Part shown: positions 11,901 through 21,076 of the stretch, piece by piece
Layout: every line of letters starts with the position of its first letter
Numbering within the stretch: the first letter of the stretch is position 1
Source of the DNA: Rhodocollybia butyracea
Taxonomy: Eukaryota > Basidiomycota > Agaricomycetes > Agaricales > Omphalotaceae
Direction of reading: 5' to 3'
DNA: 64,000 nt
Assembly (NCBI GenBank): GCA_015501585.1
Contig: JADNRY010000238.1
Location: forward strand, 1 to 64,000
The notes under the pieces: model-generated
Seen by the model: only the letters and a program-made list of their open reading frames with translations
The model's database searches: none
Told to the model about the DNA's origin: nothing
Program-made: the position numbers and the translations under genes

Positions 11901-11913
11901 TCAGCAAACTGGG

Positions 11914-13018
11914 AATGGCTATCAGTGATTTTGGCACATCAAAAATCATTGGTAGCCATTATTACAAATTCAACCAGCTTTACTGGTCAATGTTTCACGC
12001 ATCAATGCACCTCACCAGCTCAAAATACATTTTTGCAGGACCCTCAGCATGCCCTCTGTCGATTCCACTCTTCAGTTTGGCCACAGGAAGGCTGTAACCG
12101 TTTTAGCGGTTCAGTTATTCTCGGTATATTTTGTTCCTTAATTTTGATTTCTTTTGAGTCTCGCAGGATTCTTGCTTCACTTGATCACTTGCCAACATGT
12201 ATCAATCCACCTTATCCACTCAAAATACATTTCTGGAGGACCCTTAGAATGTCCTCTTTCATTTTTGTATCTCAGTGTGAGCACAGATGGTCTGTAGCAG
12301 TCAGATGGGTTCAGTTTTATTTTGTTATACTCTGTATTCCCATTTTTTCATTCCAGTTTGATTTCTGTTCTCTGGCTCCATCATTTGAGACACTCCTTTT
12401 GTCCTCCTGAGCCCCTTCCCTTTAATGTACTTTGTTCCCCATTCACATGCTCTACAAACATGCCTGTTAAATAATGCTGCTCTAGTGGATTGTAAATATA
12501 CCAACCAATATTAGAGACTACAGTAATGGCCTCTAGGCTCTTAGATCCTATTTTCACTAAGGAATAGATAGATTACTGTTAGTCTAGCCTGACATCAGTC
12601 AAATGGTTTCTTCCAAAATGATGGTCTGGATCAACTGCTGCACTCCAAGTGATTGGCTCCAATAATAGGCACTCTAAATGACTGTCTTACTTTTGGACAC
12701 TTTGAATGATTGTCTTAATTTTGGGCACTCAAATGATTGTTTGCTCAAGACAATCATTTTGATTGTGCATAATAGTAGGCAATCCAAATGATTGTCTTAA
12801 ATTGGGCGCTCTAAATGATTGCTTGCTCAAGACAATCATTTTGATTGTCCTCAATAGTAGGCAATCCAAATGATTGTCTTAAATTGGGGGCATTCTAAAT
12901 GATTGTTTGCTCAAGACAATCAAAATGAGTGTTTGGCAAAAAAACATCAAAATGATTGTTTTTTCGAAAAAATGATTGTCTCAGACAATCAAATTCATTG
13001 TTTTTTCTTCCCGTAGTG
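11914..13018 (+). mobile_element. Right portion of a CACTA-like element
   Basis: The segment starts with an imperfect palindrome at 11914-11962 (ATGGCTATCAGTGATTTT and its inverse). Two diverged tandem copies of a roughly 240-bp block follow (about 11965-12200 and 12200-12420). The end is an array of AAATGATTGTCTTAA-type motifs (12640-13000) stopping at CCCGTAGTG at 13018. The same terminal array and palindrome occur at 41700-43603. No left end is seen, and no transposase frame is present. The end abuts the short Copia LTR at 13019 directly. Confidence 0.7.
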
Positions 13019-13089
13019 AGTTACACATCATTTGTATATATGTGTTTGTCCACAGCCTCGATTGAGCAGCCCAGGACAAATATCCAACA
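13019..13089 (-). repeat. 3' LTR of the gag-only element (71 bp)
   Basis: Identical over 71 bp to 14461-14531. On the minus strand it starts TGTTGGATATTTGTCC, directly after a purine-rich tract (GCAGAGGGGGAG) that fits a polypurine tract. Its 3' end touches the CACTA-like terminus at 13018, so a few terminal LTR bases may have been lost there. Confidence 0.75.
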
Positions 13090-13137
13090 CTCCCCCTCTG
13101 CGAAACAAAGAGAGCTCCCCCTAAGCTATATATATAA

Positions 13138-14235
13138 TCAAGCATGAAAATCAATATACTCCTCCTCTTCAAAGGGTGGACAAGTAGGATGAGCAGAAAA
13201 ACCATAAGTATCAATAGGAGCAATGAAATGTGAAGAGATGTTATTGGGAGGGTTGTGAGTGATGTGTGCAGTGTCATATGTGCGATTAAGACACCAGTGC
13301 TTGACTTCCTCTGGCATGTCCTTGACACAGTTAGAAGCCTTGTGCGACATACCTCCACAACGGTGACAGCCATCCATAGACATATCGCACCAGCGATTTC
13401 CGCGACTGTCTATAAATCCTTGTCCATCTTCATGGCCGCTTCCATTGGAAGCTCCCCCTCTTCCTCCCCCTCTACCACTAAAACTTTCCCTAGTACCAGA
13501 TCCATTCCGACTTCCTCCTTTACTTCCCTTTCGGAAAGCTGTAGCATAAGCATGAGCAGCCTCTACATGGGAGGATGGTTCAGATAGGTTATTAATCCCA
13601 TCTAAAATTTCATCGGCTCTCTTCTCAGGGTCAAATGAAACCATAGCACTCTCAAGAACAGTGCGGCAGGTTTTAAGATTGGGCTCGCCAGTAGGTTGGG
13701 CGAGAAGAGATGTTTTCCAGGCCTCGAATGATGAATGAAGGTTCTGGAGCATGATATCCTTGTGATAACTATCAGAGATTGTTTCACCGGAAGGGAGTAG
13801 TGCCTGAAGACAAGCACGCATATCATCCAAAGCATCAAGATAGACTTTGGTTGGTTTAAGCGGATCATGCGTAATGCGGTGATAGGCAGCACGTGTAGCT
13901 GAACGTGAGGAAAATGATGATTTTTCAAAATAGGAGACAAGTGCACTCCAGATTTCGGAAGCATTTGTCTTATCCTTGTAGATGTTTCGGCAGTCTCGAT
14001 TAGTGAGGGATTTAATGATGGACGCAGCCTGTGAGTTGAGTCGATCCCATTCCTTGGCATCAGCAGCCTCTGATGGACGTGAAGTCAACCCTGTGGCGAT
14101 CTTGGCGCTCTGACCATCTGCACTAAGCACCATTTGCAGAACATCCTCTTTCCAGTTGCTCCAGTCATCAGCATTTGTAGTGGAAAGTAGGGGAATGTTC
14201 CTTCCAAGATTAAGAAGAGCTGAAAGTGTGGCCAT
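13138..14235 (-). CDS. Copia-type Gag, intact
   Basis: A 365-residue uninterrupted frame begins at ATG 14235 (MATLSALLNLGRNIP). The N-terminal half has the UBN2 pattern: NADDWSNWKEDVLQMV, then LTNRDCRNIYKD and ASEIWSALVSYFEK. A basic Gly/Arg/Ser-rich linker (RKGSKGGSRNGSG, GRGGGRGG) precedes a CCHC zinc knuckle, CHRCGGMSHKASNC. The C-terminus is acidic (PPFEEEEYIDFHA) and ends 50 bp before the 3' LTR. Gag should assemble particles and bind the element RNA. It is the only long, undamaged coding region among the retroelements of the window, consistent with a young or selected element. Length is normal for Gag alone. Confidence 0.88.
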   Translation of the reverse strand: MATLSALLNLGRNIPLLSTTNADDWSNWKEDVLQMVLSADGQSAKIATGLTSRPSEAADAKEWDRLNSQAASIIKSLTNRDCRNIYKDKTNASEIWSALVSYFEKSSFSSRSATRAAYHRITHDPLKPTKVYLDALDDMRACLQALLPSGETISDSYHKDIMLQNLHSSFEAWKTSLLAQPTGEPNLKTCRTVLESAMVSFDPEKRADEILDGINNLSEPSSHVEAAHAYATAFRKGSKGGSRNGSGTRESFSGRGGGRGGASNGSGHEDGQGFIDSRGNRWCDMSMDGCHRCGGMSHKASNCVKDMPEEVKHWCLNRTYDTAHITHNPPNNISSHFIAPIDTYGFSAHPTCPPFEEEEYIDFHA

Positions 14236-14460
14236 AGTGAATGAATATGAGTCGTTGAAAAGGGATTGGGGATGGGATGATGAAATGAGTGAGATTGAGT
14301 GATTGGGTGAAAAGTAAAGCTCCTAGATGATGAATAAAACTCCTAGATGTATAGTGTGGACACGGGGCCCATAACCTGTTGGTTAATGAAGACTCTTAGA
14401 CTCTGAGATGGCTCTGAGATGGCGGTTCAAGACTACTATTAGATCATTATCAAGGGTTGT

Positions 14461-14531
14461 AGTTACACATCATTTGTATATATGTGTTTGTCCACAGCCT
14501 CGATTGAGCAGCCCAGGACAAATATCCAACA
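14461..14531 (-). repeat. 5' LTR of the gag-only element (71 bp)
   Basis: Identical to 13019-13089. The flank beyond TGTTGG on the right is TCTATG. The matching duplication on the other side cannot be seen, because a CACTA-like end sits there. Confidence 0.75.
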
Positions 14532-14639
14532 TCTATGACCTTTCCCTCTTCTCTAATGCTTTCCTAAGCACTTCTGTGAAATTTGAGGCCAGTATATGGC
14601 GCTATTTGTGCTCACTGTTGATCACAACCATCTGAAGAA

Positions 14640-14933
14640 AGCAGTTGGCTCTCACTCCCAAATACTCAAGTCACATGCCCTTATGAGTTAACCACATGTC
14701 ATGTTGGACTTAAGCTGCCCTGGTTACCGCTTTAGCCAACCTGTCAAATTTGACAGCAACTCTGAGTTGCATCAAGTCAATCTCTGGTCAATCACAGCAA
14801 CTTCAGACAGAGTGATAGCATGAACCTTTGATTGAGTTGCGGGAGTAACTTACCAGCCGGGAGCCGCTTAAGTTGGCTTCTACACCTTAAGTGGCCTTTA
14901 GCCGCCTTAAGTTTAGGGGTACTTTTCCTGATG
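14640..14933 (+). mobile_element. Solitary right end of a CATCAGG-family element
   Basis: Scattered motifs such as ACTCAAGTCA, GCTTAAGTTGGC and CCTTAAGT lead into ACTTTTCCTGATG ending at 14933, followed by TA. The terminus equals those at 2964 and 28228. No matching CATCAGG start lies upstream in the window, so this is a truncated copy. Confidence 0.5.
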
Positions 14934-16187
14934 TACATCTAGATGATCCTGCGTAAAGGCTGCGTCTAGTGTTTGAGGGTGAGTTTCAACATAGCATATA
15001 TTGACAGTTCATTGATTGTATAGCAAGTGCATCTAGTTGACTCACATTACTGATTAGATATGACTCATAAGCGGTAATCTAGTTTCAACAAGTTCATCCT
15101 TACTCTAAAAATTCAAGGCAGCTGAGGCAAGAGCAAGAATTGAGGTGAATACAAAGGTCAAGGTGCTTACTTGTGATAGGCTTTGGTTTTGTGCTACTTA
15201 ACCTAGGTCCAAGAGGACCTGAACCAAACTAACAAATTCAAAGCAAATTCAAAACTGTGAGTCATTGGTGAGTCCTTGGTGAGTAATTGATAGTTAACTT
15301 TTTAGATTCACTTCAACTCCCTTAGTCTCCACTGAGAGGATCAGGTATTTGAATTTGTACTTTACTCATGATGTTTGTTGGGCCTGCTGAATTATGGAAA
15401 TTGAAAACCATGAAGTCGAGTATAGAATCATGGGCTGGCAGTAGTATAAGTTGCTTCAAGAGCCTGAGAAAACATTGGAATTGTCAAAGGGAGGACTTTG
15501 TGCCAAGGAGTTCCGCTAACTACTACTGTATGTCAATATGAGTTGTTTGTACTTGAACATTTCAACTGAGGCTTGTACTTACCACTGCTGTTGTCTTGCC
15601 ACTGTCCTTAGCGCTACTCTCAGTGAACCTGCACCGGCGTACTGTCACATTGCGAGTCAACTTGGGTGTTGGAACAACCTGTGCGGCAGATAAAAGTAAG
15701 AAAGAGCAAGACTGGCAGCGAGCCTAAGATGGCATAGGTGATCAAGGAGGTCCCCCGATAGTATATGGAGCTGCTGGTGCATAGACACCTGTGTCAAGGT
15801 CAGGTGGTGTCCTTCATCATATTGTGCTAGCGGACTTCTGGTTAATTGTGCTCGAGGCATTAGAGGTCTAGTGAGTTGTCATCCATCATTGCGAAGGGGG
15901 TTTATATCAAAAAGATCATAACAATGAGGATACCTACCAGACGCACCATGTTGATCAAACAATGGTTCGCTCTATAGAGGTCAAGAGATTTTGGAGCAGT
16001 GGCTTCTGTCAGAGACGTTTAAACTTGAATTGACAAAATCATAACAATGAGTTTACCAATTTTGCAAACAATGGTAAGCCTGGTCCCAGTCCCTTGTACC
16101 TGTGGACTTGTATTGAAAAAAACTTTTTGTAAGGTTTTTTGCTTATTGTTACAAACTAAGTATGTCGTTGCTCTCTTGCTCTCAATA
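14934..16187. other. No gene recognised; holds one dispersed repeat copy
   Basis: About 15585-15710 is similar, in inverted orientation, to about 54220-54345: both contain GGTGTTGGAACAACCTGTG and CAGATAAAAGTAAG. Otherwise I see only short frames. The left part borders a CATCAGG terminus and the right part borders the KDZ C-terminus, so some of this is probably the KDZ element's non-coding end. Confidence 0.45.
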
Positions 16188-16784
16188 ATTCTCTGAAATA
16201 GCCAGACTGTCCAAATGTTCCACGAGAAGGCCATCAGCTTCTTGCACGAATTCAACATCATAGTCAAAGCCCATATCCTCTGCAGCCTCAACTCCACCGC
16301 CGAGAACATGAACTACTTGATACATGCAAATATCCTCCTTGGATGGCCCCACTCTGGCAGGTTATCACCGTTGGGGACACCAACAATACTGTGCTCCCAT
16401 ACTACAAAAAGGTGACAAAGTTGATCTTTTCTCACTCGGAGCTGACACCTGGGGTTGACTCCTAAGTCTAGACAAACTGTTAGAATGAGAGAACTTAAGT
16501 AATGACATTGACTTGCCTTTGTCCATCAATGCATGGACAACTCGCCATTCCTCGTTGAACCACTCCTGCATGGTGTTGTGCTCCACCAGTATGCGGGCAC
16601 AGTCTTCATGACAGCGGTCACAATCTAATAGCGCACGGATACCCTTCCACACCATGTCATTGCTCAACCAAAGCGGAGGAACCGTCTCATCCTCCTCCTC
16701 ATATCCCAAAACAATGTCTAACCAGATATTGTCATTGCCTCTGTTAAGACCTTGCAAGACCGAAGGTATCTGATTGGTGTCTGA
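16188..16784 (-). pseudogene. KDZ transposase, C-terminal fragment
   Basis: This is the 3' end of the gene whose other parts lie at 29136-29637 and 30755-33241, separated by the Gypsy element. Typical KDZ C-terminal text is visible: DNIWLDIVLGYEEED, PPLWLSNDMVWKGIRALL, CDRCHEDCARILVEHN, MQEWFNEEW. A second block after about 16365 (GGVEAAEDMGFDYDVEF ... LDSLAISENY) ends in a stop near 16188. An intron or frame change lies near 16365-16480. KDZ (Kyakuja-Dileera-Zisupton) enzymes are DDE-type cut-and-paste transposases that are greatly expanded in mushrooms. The catalytic core is in the N-terminal piece. Confidence 0.85.
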
Positions 16785-17403
16785 AAGGTATAGATTGACA
16801 AAGTAGGTCTCAGACCAATATCGGAGATCGAAGATGAAGTGGGACGTGCGGTATAGCTATTAGCTAGACCCTCGTCACGCTGAATAGTCCCGAGATGAAG
16901 TTCAAGAGACAAATATAGAATTGCCGCTGTAACAGCCGACGAGTAAGAAGAAAGAAGGATAGACCAAGGCGGAACTTAGTCAGACAGAAGGTCTGGTTTA
17001 TCCAAGTTGATATTTAAACTGAGGACTACTGTACAAGGTTGTACTACTTATATACTAGGAGTCCGGGGCTTCCGGATCGGTAGAAGACAATAGTCAGAAA
17101 CGTATACGGAAGACCAAAGTAAGTAATACAATCATAAGACAATAATACTCAATAGTTTGGGAAGGGAATATAATTGAAAGATAATAAGAACCAATTAGAA
17201 AGTAATCCGAAAGGTCCAATGGCAGTATGACATCGGACGAAGATAAGAGATAAGATAGGAAGATAACAAAAAGAGATAAGATAACGGAAATAGATGGAAT
17301 GGAATCAGAATGATGCCGGGATGATAGTAGAGGTGATCCGACGATGATAGTAGAGGTGATCCGACGATGATCTGAGAGATGCTGATGTGGCATGATTGTA
17401 ACA
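16785..17403 (-). repeat. Gypsy 3' LTR
   Basis: Aligns along its length with 28558-29135. It is longer because of two short internal duplications (AGAGATAAGATAAC near 17270-17285 and a GATCCGACGATGATAGTAGA block near 17320-17360). On the minus strand it begins TGTTACAATCATGCC at 17403. The outer end is only approximate, since the copies diverge after AAGGTATAG. Confidence 0.88.
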
Positions 17404-17420
17404 GTATCCCCCTCTTAGGC
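17404..17420 (-). other. Polypurine tract of the Gypsy element
   Basis: Minus-strand CCTAAGAGGGGGATAC lies directly before TGTTACAATC of the 3' LTR. That is the expected place for plus-strand DNA priming. Confidence 0.7.
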
Positions 17421-17581
17421 TTGAGCCTTTGAAAGCCTCTAAGTCCAGAGCCGAAGTCGGACCGATAGAATGTCGGCGGAGAGTCAGGGTCACTGTGATG
17501 TGAGAAAGTCTAGAAGATTCTAAGATGTCACTGAGATCTCCGATACCGTTCCTGTGATCTTATAGAGTCAAAGCGCCTGGG

Positions 17582-17588
17582 TATATAA
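17582..17588 (+). promoter_or_regulatory. TATA box of the antisense ORF
   Basis: TATATAA occurs about 54 bp upstream of the plus-strand ATG at 17642 and about 180 bp inside from the 3' LTR. It points opposite to gag-pol transcription, so it supports a separate antisense transcript. Confidence 0.5.
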
Positions 17589-17641
17589 GGCCGTGCCAAA
17601 ATCCAAAATTTCCTAGGTACCCCCATCATTTTACTTTTATA

Positions 17642-18694
17642 ATGACATCTCGCGCCCCTTCACAATCATCCGATGACTCTGACGAGGAATTCCGGAAGGC
17701 CGAGGAAGCAGCAGCTGAGCAAAAGGCTTTACTCAAACAGAAGGCGGCCGAGTGGGCAGCAAAGAAGGAGAAGAAAAAACAGGAGGAGGCCGCGGCAGCA
17801 GCAGCAGTGGAAGCCGAGCGGCCTCCGTTTATTTGTTGAAGAGCAGCAGAGGGAGGTGGAGAGGGCAGCGGCCAAGCGGGCAGCAAGGGAAGCCAGCGAA
17901 AAGGCTGAGCGAGAGAGGAAGGCCAAGGAAAAGCAGACGGCTGAGACTCTCCACATGTATGAGATTGCCAAGTCCAAGGCAGCGGCGGCCGATGAAATGG
18001 CGAAGAAGGAGAGAAAGAAAAGGAGGGCGGCTGCCTTATGGTGCCAGCAGGAAGGGGAGAAGGAAAATGTCGCGGGGCTGAGTACCCCAAGTGGGTTGAA
18101 GAGGAAGAGAGCGGCGCCAAAGTCGGCCGTGAGGGTGAGTCCATTTGGGACTTGAATGTTTTTTCTTTTCTAATCCATTGTAGGTCCCGAGGATGATCCT
18201 CCATCCCCTGACAATGGGGATGACAAACCGGAGCTGAAGAAGCCGAAGAAGAGCAGGAAGAAGTGTGTTCAATGCGAGGCAGGAAGACCGAGGCCTGCTC
18301 CGAGTGCAACACTTCAAAGGTGAAGTGTTCGCTCATTGGCCGGGAAGGCCAAAGGAAGGTGGAGGAAGAGAACGAGGGTTTATTGGCAGAGGTGGCAGGA
18401 TTACGAGCAGAGGTTGCTCAGCTCTCAAGCACGTTGGAGACGCAGGTCAGAGGCCTGACGGCGGAACTGTCAGCCCTCCAACATTTCTTAGTTGGTACAT
18501 GCCGGGGCTTTCAGGAGGAGCCTCCTCCTGAAAGCCCGGCATGTCTGAGGGAAGGCCAACTCAGGCTCTGTCAAGGCCAAAGCCCAAGTCAAAGGGAAAA
18601 GGGAAGGAGAAGGAAATGGAAGAGAAGGATCCGGAGGAAGGAGGTGATGAAGATGGAGAGGGAGAGGAAGAGTAGAGAGAGAGCCGTTGGCTAA
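17642..18694 (+). pseudogene. Antisense ORF of the Gypsy element: coiled coil plus zinc-cluster-like motif
   Basis: The frame starts at ATG 17642 (MTSRAPSQSSDDSDEEF). It continues as a long Ala/Glu/Lys/Arg-rich helix (AAEWAAKKEKKKQEEAAAAA, AAAKRAAREASEKAERERK), with a shift near 17825. An intron with GTGAGT and TTGTAG ends is likely at 18135-18183. Exon 2 is basic (KPELKKPKKSRKK) and leads into CVQCEA and, after a shift near 18285, ACSECNTSKVKCS, a Cys arrangement like a fungal Zn2Cys6 cluster. A leucine-rich coiled coil (LLAEVAGLRAEVAQL) follows. It lies opposite to gag-pol between chromodomain and 3' LTR. A nuclear DNA- or RNA-binding accessory protein is my guess. Two frameshifts disable this copy. 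Confidence 0.6.
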
Positions 18695-18699
18695 AACCT

Positions 18700-19070
18700 C
18701 GGACCCTTCATAGTATTTTGGACTTTGTAGTTTCTTTTTTTTGTTTTTGTTTTATTGTATGGAAAGCTGTTGGCCCATAAGGGCATAAGAAATTCTTTGT
18801 GTATATAATATAGAAAAAGTTTTTGTTTTTTAAAATTGAGTGAAATGTAAGGATTAAAGTGAGTTTAAATGCGGCCAAAGCCGGAATCGGAAAAGTCGGA
18901 ATGACTTTGAAAAACAATGATAAGACAAGGGGTGATCACTCAATTTGCTATCACGGCAATCAAACCCCTCCGACATCCGTTGTCGGACGCTCAGAAAAGT
19001 GATGTGAAAATAAGAAAGTATAAGTATGCATGAAGGACTAAGTAGGTCCGGGTTTGTTTGGATACCAAAG
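18700..19070. other. Spacer between antisense ORF and chromodomain
   Basis: AT-rich, with T-runs (TTTCTTTTTTTTGTTTTTG near 18730) that could help end the antisense transcript. No coding signal seen. Confidence 0.35.
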
Positions 19071-19560
19071 GTGGAATGCTGGAACTAGTTCATTGGCATG
19101 TAGCTCATCAGCCGCAATCCAAGCGAGCTTGTTGTCGGTTCCTTCGTAACCAGCCCATCGGATGTAGTATCAAAGAGGACAGTGTTTGTATCTTCGGTTG
19201 ATCTTCGAGTCGAGGATTTCTGCCACATTGTATTCTTCTTCACCATCAACTTCAATTGGTGGGGGAGGTGGCTGAAACCAATTAAGAATCAAAGGTTCAA
19301 GTTGTGATACATGAAAAACTGGATGGATTCAGCGAAGGTAGTCCGGGAGTTGGAGCTTGTAGGAAAGGGAGCCGGAGTGCTCAAGGACCTTGAAAGGACC
19401 AAGATACTTTTCGGTGAACTTCTTGGTCGGCCGAGTAGTTCGAATGTGTTTTGCCAAAAACAAAGACCTCAGATCTGATCAGAAATTCAGGATGAGGAAT
19501 ATGTTTCTGATCGGCTTGTTCCTTGTAGCATTTTTGTGCATTAAGTATCTCATCTCAGAG
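19070..19560 (-). pseudogene. Gypsy integrase C-terminus with chromodomain
   Basis: In the frames downstream of the integrase core, minus-strand translation gives the chromodomain-like [26 protein letters not shown] and LAWIAADEL, close to the start of the last pol segment. Upstream of it lie remnants resembling the GPFEV-type integrase C-terminal region. Stops interrupt it (for example near 19170). In chromoviruses this domain binds modified histone tails and guides integration into heterochromatin. Its presence places the element in the chromovirus branch of Ty3/Gypsy. Confidence 0.75.
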
Positions 19561-20503
19561 GAAGGAATGAAGCTCATCTAGATTGACCACAAAATCTTGT
19601 GCAAGATCGGACTGAATGTCAATCTCGGGATGGATGGTGATGTTGGGATGATAGCCCTTGTTAGCGAGGGGGGGAGAAATGCCGGTTGAGGCATTCAGAG
19701 CATTGTTGTAAGTGAACTCGGCAATAGCCAAGAGTTTAGCCCAATCATCCTGCTGGTAGGAACAGTAGATCTGAATGTATTGCTCCAGAGTCTGATTGAC
19801 TTGTTCCGTCTGTCCATTGGCCTCCGGATGGTAACCCGAAGTGTAGTGAAGTATCATAGAGAGAGCTTCTCCAAGAGCTCGGAAGAATGCAGACACAAAT
19901 TTGGAACCTTGGTCCGATGTAACGTGTGAAGGAACTCCATGCTTAGAGAAAACATGCAAGATGAACAACTCGGCGAGTTGCTCAGAGGTGATAGTGTCGT
20001 AAGTAGGAATAAAAATGGCTTGCTTCGAAGCGCAATCCACAATAACCAAGATAGCGGTGTAGCCATCGGAGTCCAGAAGTTGTTCAATGAAATCCATAGA
20101 AATTGAATCCCAAGGTCGAGTTGGGACCGGGAGAGGTTTGAGTAGTCCATACGGCCGATCTCGGCGAGACTTATTTCGACCGCATACTGTGCAAGAAGAA
20201 ACATAGTCCCTGACAAAGGTCTGAATCTTGGGCCAAGTGTATTGGCGTCGGATAGCCTCTAGGGTCCGGTTTTGACCGAAATGACCAGAGAGAGGATGAT
20301 CATGAAAGTATTGTAAAACCTGAAGTCGCAGATTGGAATGGTCAGGAACAAATATCCGATCGTCTAATTGTAATAGACCATCAGAACCTAGTTTCCATTG
20401 GGACTCAGTCAGAGCTTTTGCAAGCCCAAGACCTTGTACTGACTGAGGATCAAGCGAAAGGGAAGACTGAATGGACTGGTGAAGTGACTTGATGTCCATA
20501 ACT
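19555..20503 (-). pseudogene. Gypsy integrase core
   Basis: A 314-residue open stretch carries the HHCC zinc-binding domain (HDHPLSGHFGQNRTLEAI, CTVCGRNKS) and the DDE core. The first Asp is in SISMDFIEQL, the second in VTSDQGSKFVSAFF, the Glu in EANGQTEQVNQT. All three catalytic residues are kept. Upstream the frame runs into the 573-bp foldback at 20504; without that insertion the minus-strand frame is continuous with the RNase H region. Integrase inserts the cDNA into chromosomes. Despite the intact core, the element as a whole is dead. Confidence 0.9.
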
Positions 20504-21076
20504 CACTGCCAGTACGTCAGTATATTACCTCCAAAAAAGAGATAGAAGTATAATATATTTTTCCCCTGAATTTTAACAAATTTTTCCATTGAAAAAGAGT
20601 GAATATTTATTAGTAATTTTTTGCCATCAATTCCTTTCATATTTCTTTAGACAAAGAAAATCTATTTCAATGGAAATATGTTAACTATTTCGGCTGCGAA
20701 AAGAAACGGGCATTGAGCGGCGGGCCGCCCGGGCCGGAAAAAGGGCTCTTTGGCCCGTTGCTTTTCGCGGCCGAAATAGTTAACATATTACAATTGAAAT
20801 ATATTTTCTATTGCCACTCATATTTCCAAGGAAATATCAAAGAGATTACAAAGGAAAAATATACCGAAAAATTACTAATAAATCAGACGAAATTGATGGC
20901 ATATTTAGCGCCCTATTTCGGGCGAAATAGCCGCCGAAAAAGTACTTATTTTCCCATGCCTATTTCCAGGGCAATATTCACTCTTTTTCACTGGAAAAAT
21001 TTGTTAAAATTCAGGGGAAAAATATATTATATTTCTATCCCTTTTTTGGAGGTAATATACTGAGGTACTGGCAGTG
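20504..21076. mobile_element. 573-bp foldback element with CACTG ends (TSD ACT)
   Basis: Ends are CACTGCCAGTAC and GTACTGGCAGTG, with inverted homology continuing through CAGTATATTACCTCC. Both flanks are ACT (20501-20503, 21077-21079). A smaller GC-rich hairpin (GCGAAAAGAAACGGGC ... GCCCGTTGCTTTTCGC) sits in the centre. Its excision restores the Gypsy pol frame. CACTG ends with a 3-bp duplication fit a non-autonomous CACTA-superfamily element. Confidence 0.85.

Larger units (their letters stand above)
13019..14531 (-). mobile_element. Gag-only Copia-type mini-retrotransposon (TR-GAG/TRIM-like)
   Basis: Two identical short direct repeats (71 bp) bracket 1371 bp that hold a single intact Gag frame, a leader and polypurine tracts (CTTAGGGGGAGCTC and GAGGGGGAG) before the 3' LTR. 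No protease, integrase or reverse transcriptase frame exists between the LTRs. Such an element would rely on the enzymes of a full Copia. Identical LTRs suggest a recent insertion, though 71 bp gives little resolution. Confidence 0.75.
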
